Of a stretch of 18,852 bases of DNA, positions 16,232 through 18,852 are shown in pieces. Source of the DNA: Gyrodactylus bullatarudis (taxonomy: Eukaryota; Platyhelminthes; Monogenea; Gyrodactylidea; Gyrodactylidae); assembly GCA_012064415.1 (NCBI GenBank), contig SSNU01000410.1, positions 1 to 18,852 on the forward strand. Reading direction: 5' to 3'. The notes beneath the pieces are model-generated. The model saw nothing but the letters and a program-made list of their open reading frames with translations. It was not told where the DNA came from and searched no databases. Position numbers and translations under genes: made by a program. Within the stretch, counting starts at the first letter, position 1. Each line of letters starts with the position of its first letter.

Positions 16232-17171
16232 TTAGACATAATCATCAAGTCTGGGTGGGCGCCTTCTGAGTCTCTCAGGTCTGGAGTTGTCATCGTCATC
16301 ACCATCATCGAATATGATTGTAGGATCATCTAGTTGGGCACCTGGAAGTCTGGGAAAAGCATCAGCAACATGAACCATACGACCCTGATCATCACGAACA
16401 GTATTTGACCCAAGCGAGGCAGAGATAATTGAGGGTACAGAGTCACTCGACTCCCTACGGATTTAGGCTGAGGTAGTAATGTTTACGCCATGCTGTGCCG
16501 TCGCATCAGTGCAGTATCTTGTCCTTGGCGGCCGCAAAAATATAAGATCGTTTAGAATAGACCCATTCGAACATGGTAGACTGTAATGATTTGTCACATA
16601 AGTGGACACCAACTTGGGATCATTGTTGTTTTTTGACATGAACATTTTAAAGTCACCAACATAAACTTCAGCCAGACCATTAGATTGATGATGTCCTGGT
16701 GGAGTTAGCCTCTGTAGAATTTTCCTTCCAGTAAGAAAATCTGAAATTCCTTGGAGGTGAAATTCGTACCATTGTCACTCACCAAGAGAAACGGGTTGCC
16801 AAAGTACTTGAAAATAATCTCCAGGGCTTTAATTACCGACATTTTTGAGAAACTTGAAATAACCTGAACATCAACCCAGTTTGAGTATGCGTCGAAAACA
16901 ACAAGGAAATACTGATTACCAATAATGGCTACATCAATATGCACCCGATCAAAGGTATCCTGCGAGTCAGGCCAACTCTTGAGCTATGTCTTACTGTAGC
17001 ATTTTTCTGACAAACATTGCATCTTGTGATGAAGGTTGCAATATCTTGATTCACCTTTGGCCACTAAAAGTAAAGTCTCATCTTCAGTTTCATTTTAGTG
17101 TGAAGGAGATGTGAATTTTGATCATGAACACGCTCTAACACTTTTTTGCGCAATTCAGGTGGAGCAACCGC
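16232..17171 (-). pseudogene. Gypsy-2 integrase, broken into three frames
   Basis: The zinc-binding part (17171 to about 16985, RT frame) has VHDQNSHLLHTK and TRCNVCQKNA, with an internal TAG at 17066-17064. A shift near 16985 gives the catalytic core with RVHIDVAIIG (Asp), FLLVSDNGTNFTSKEF (Asp), and after another shift near 16715 LTPPGHHQSNGLAEVY (Glu). The last frame has a TAA at 16465-16463 and continues to an acidic then Arg/Pro-rich end, RRRPPRLDDYV, stop at 16234-16232. Such an R-R-P-P-x-R-L-x-D-Y-V terminus is typical of Gypsy pol. All three DDE acids are still visible, but the gene cannot make a full protein. Confidence 0.85.
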
Positions 17172-18752
17172 CTAAGTTCCATGATAAATGACACCATTCT
17201 GTATGGCTAGCTGATGCTTAACAGCTGTGTAAGGTCGAATTTGAGCTGGTACATTGACAGGCCAATTGTGAGTAATGTACCTCTTAACCTTACCATAAAC
17301 AACATCAGATGACTTTGAGATAAGTTCTAATAGAGTAGGATCTTCCAGAAAATCATTGACAGCACAAACAGACTCGTCGATTGCAGGGAGAACTTCAGTA
17401 AAGGCAGTATCCTCAGCATTAGTCGTACACCTTGACAGCAAATCTGGCCACTTGACACTCTGACCTTTAACATGAGGTAGTTTGAAGTTGTAACCACTCA
17501 GGATGTGAGTCCAACGCTGGAGACGATAAGATCTGGTGGAATCACTTTTAAGCTGATTCAGGATGAAGATGAGGGAGCAATGATCAGTCAGGACTTCAAA
17601 CTCACGACCAGCCAGGAATCGATGAAAGAATTGAACCCCTTCAACCACAGCCAATCCTTCTCGTTCAATAACAGAGTACCCTTTTTCAGCCTGTTTGAGC
17701 TTTCGGCTTCCAGCCATTATTATTTGATTGCACTCAGGATCATGCGAGAGCAAATAACCGATTCCTTTAGCAGAGGCATCAGTCGCCAAAAAGAGGGGCT
17801 TGATAATATCGTAACCTTGAAGGAAGTTATCACTCATTGTGCCGATGACATGTTTAATAACTAAGCTGTCTTTGGGATCCCATGAGAAGCTGTCCTGTTT
17901 GAGTTTATCATACAGATGACCAATTTTCAAGCTGAGATTGGGATGAAACCGTTCATAGTATCTCAAAGTAGCCAGTAGACTCACTAATTCCTTCTTATCT
18001 GCTGGAGGGGCAATCTGTGTGAACTGCTTTATTCTTTCAGGGTCAGGATAAATAGAACTGTTCGACAATTCAAACCCGAGGTACTTCACTCGAGTCTTCT
18101 TATGCTGTAGTTTTGAAGAGTTGATTTCGAAGTTGTATTGACGCAACCGTTTGATTACTTCTGCATATCTAAGGTCATGAATCTCCGAGCTGGGGCTACC
18201 AATGATGATGTCATCCTGATATGCCATGACACCATCAATACCATCAAGCAGGATGTCCATGATTTCTTGGAAAATTCGAGGGGCTGCTGACAACTCAAAT
18301 TGTAGATAGTTGAAATAGTAATATCCCCGTGAAGTGGCCATCGTCGTTAGCTCCTTGCAACTGTCATCAAGCTTTACCTGTAGGTAGGCATCCTTTAAAT
18401 CAATTACACTATATACTTTACAGTCGTTGAACTCTCGAAGGAAATCTTCAAATCTGGGAGTGTAATATGCATTATTATCAATAAATTTGTTCACCGTTGA
18501 ACTATAGTCTGTACAAATTCTCACGGGGTTCTCAGAGCCCGGTTTACGGAGAACTACTACAAGTGGAGCTGCGCACTTAGGGTTGGTCACTTGGCAGATA
18601 ATTCCAGCAGTCTCCAACCTATTGAGTTCCGTTTCCACAAGATCCTTAACTGAAAATGGTAAGGGTCTGGCAGCATACACTCTAAGCAAGTCTTCAAAGT
18701 CCTTCTTGAGTTTGAAGTCAGTGGAAATTTTTTCGTTTGGTTCTAAACTCAT
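17172..18752 (-). CDS. Gypsy-2 reverse transcriptase and RNase H, uninterrupted 526-aa frame
   Basis: The frame opens MSLEPNEKIST and quickly enters Gypsy RT: AARPLPFSVKDLVETELNRL (27-46), VRICTDYSSTVNKF (77-90), SVIDLKDAYLQV (115-126), the catalytic YQDD (178-181) and VKYLGFEL (222-229). RNase H follows with TDAS (Asp325), the IEREGLAVV acid near 363-365 and LTDH (Asp390), then LQRWTHILSGYNF and the start of the integrase N-terminal region. It ends at TAG 17174-17172. Protease and gag are missing: the first codons match those of the MSLES frame at 10073, then jump into RT. The ATG follows 36 bases after a hammerhead-like cleavage site. It is the only long open Gypsy frame here. Confidence 0.9.
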   Translation of the reverse strand: MSLEPNEKISTDFKLKKDFEDLLRVYAARPLPFSVKDLVETELNRLETAGIICQVTNPKCAAPLVVVLRKPGSENPVRICTDYSSTVNKFIDNNAYYTPRFEDFLREFNDCKVYSVIDLKDAYLQVKLDDSCKELTTMATSRGYYYFNYLQFELSAAPRIFQEIMDILLDGIDGVMAYQDDIIIGSPSSEIHDLRYAEVIKRLRQYNFEINSSKLQHKKTRVKYLGFELSNSSIYPDPERIKQFTQIAPPADKKELVSLLATLRYYERFHPNLSLKIGHLYDKLKQDSFSWDPKDSLVIKHVIGTMSDNFLQGYDIIKPLFLATDASAKGIGYLLSHDPECNQIIMAGSRKLKQAEKGYSVIEREGLAVVEGVQFFHRFLAGREFEVLTDHCSLIFILNQLKSDSTRSYRLQRWTHILSGYNFKLPHVKGQSVKWPDLLSRCTTNAEDTAFTEVLPAIDESVCAVNDFLEDPTLLELISKSSDVVYGKVKRYITHNWPVNVPAQIRPYTAVKHQLAIQNGVIYHGT

Positions 18753-18783
18753 AAGGAAGGTTAGAGAAGACAGACGTATATTA

Positions 18784-18831
18784 TAGTGATAAACGTTATA
18801 TTTCGCCGGGTCTCTTCAGACTCTACCCCGG
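18784..18831 (-). ncRNA. Hammerhead ribozyme-like motif, copy 4 (leader of Gypsy-2 RT frame)
   Basis: Read on the minus strand from 18831: CCGGG; GTA; GAGT; CTGAAGA (18819-18813); GA; CCCGG (18810-18806); C; GAAA (18804-18801); a three-pair stem III around a loop; C18788 as the cleavage-site base; ACTA (18787-18784), pairing with GAGT at three of four positions. The copy and its flanks (about 18745-18852) align with 10064-10175 almost throughout. A TATA-like TATTTAAA (18844-18837) lies 5 bases upstream. Predicted cleavage would leave a 35-36-base leader before the RT frame ATG at 18752. Confidence 0.58.
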
Positions 18832-18852
18832 TAACATTTAAATACTATTACA

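Noticed and set aside
17505..17864. Plus-strand 119-aa frame over Gypsy-2
   Set aside because: It is antisense to conserved RT-RNase H codons and has no recognisable family.
1..18852. CRISPR array, tRNA or rRNA genes, bacterial operons
   Set aside because: None were seen; the window is clearly eukaryotic with introns and retroelements.

Overview
This is a window of eukaryotic, almost certainly invertebrate animal, nuclear DNA. It is AT-rich, has a conserved protein gene split by spliceosomal introns, and is crowded with decayed transposable elements. Nothing in it looks bacterial. The species cannot be fixed from the sequence.

Left part (about 1-8300, + strand): the 3' half of the gene for the glutamate-cysteine ligase catalytic subunit (GCLC). 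Four coding exons (1617-1732, 3868-4153, 5342-5499, 7572-7856) have good splice sites and matching phases. They encode the C-terminal part of the enzyme up to the stop codon; earlier exons lie outside the window. The introns hold a foldback repeat (3094-3514), degenerate tandem repeats (about 2685-2955), short dispersed repeats and a three-layer nest. In that nest an older repeat was split by a 5'-truncated Penelope-like element (PLE-C, 5948-7216, 12-bp target duplication), which was itself hit by a 588-bp hAT-type MITE (6449-7036, 8-bp duplication).

Middle (about 8370-12560): a relic of an integrase on the + strand, a decayed unknown reading frame (minus strand, 9544-10073), and two Penelope-type GIY-YIG endonuclease reading frames on the minus strand. 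PLE-A (10274-11134) is intact as an ORF; PLE-B (11435-12410) is broken. No Penelope-type reverse transcriptase was recognised.

Right part (12592-18752, minus strand): two Ty3/Gypsy retrotransposons head to tail. Gypsy-1 (16042 to 12592) keeps gag, zinc knuckles, protease, RT, RNase H and integrase but has indels and stops. Gypsy-2 (18752 to 16232) has a 526-aa uninterrupted RT-RNase H frame and a broken integrase.

The most interesting signal is a recurrent RNA motif seen four times (7136-7184 +, 12464-12512 +, 10153-10106 minus, 18831-18784 minus). Each copy has the hammerhead ribozyme core (CUGANGA and GAAA, a stem III ending in UH, a short stem I). In place of a normal stem II, the 5 bases just before GAAA are perfectly complementary to 5 bases upstream of stem I, with compensatory changes between copies (GGCAT/ATGCC, CCGGT/ACCGG, CCGGG/CCCGG). 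The motif sits just after a TATA-like box in the terminal repeat of the GIY-YIG element family. One copy also heads the Gypsy-2 RT reading frame, which points to a chimeric or ribozyme-bearing retroelement.
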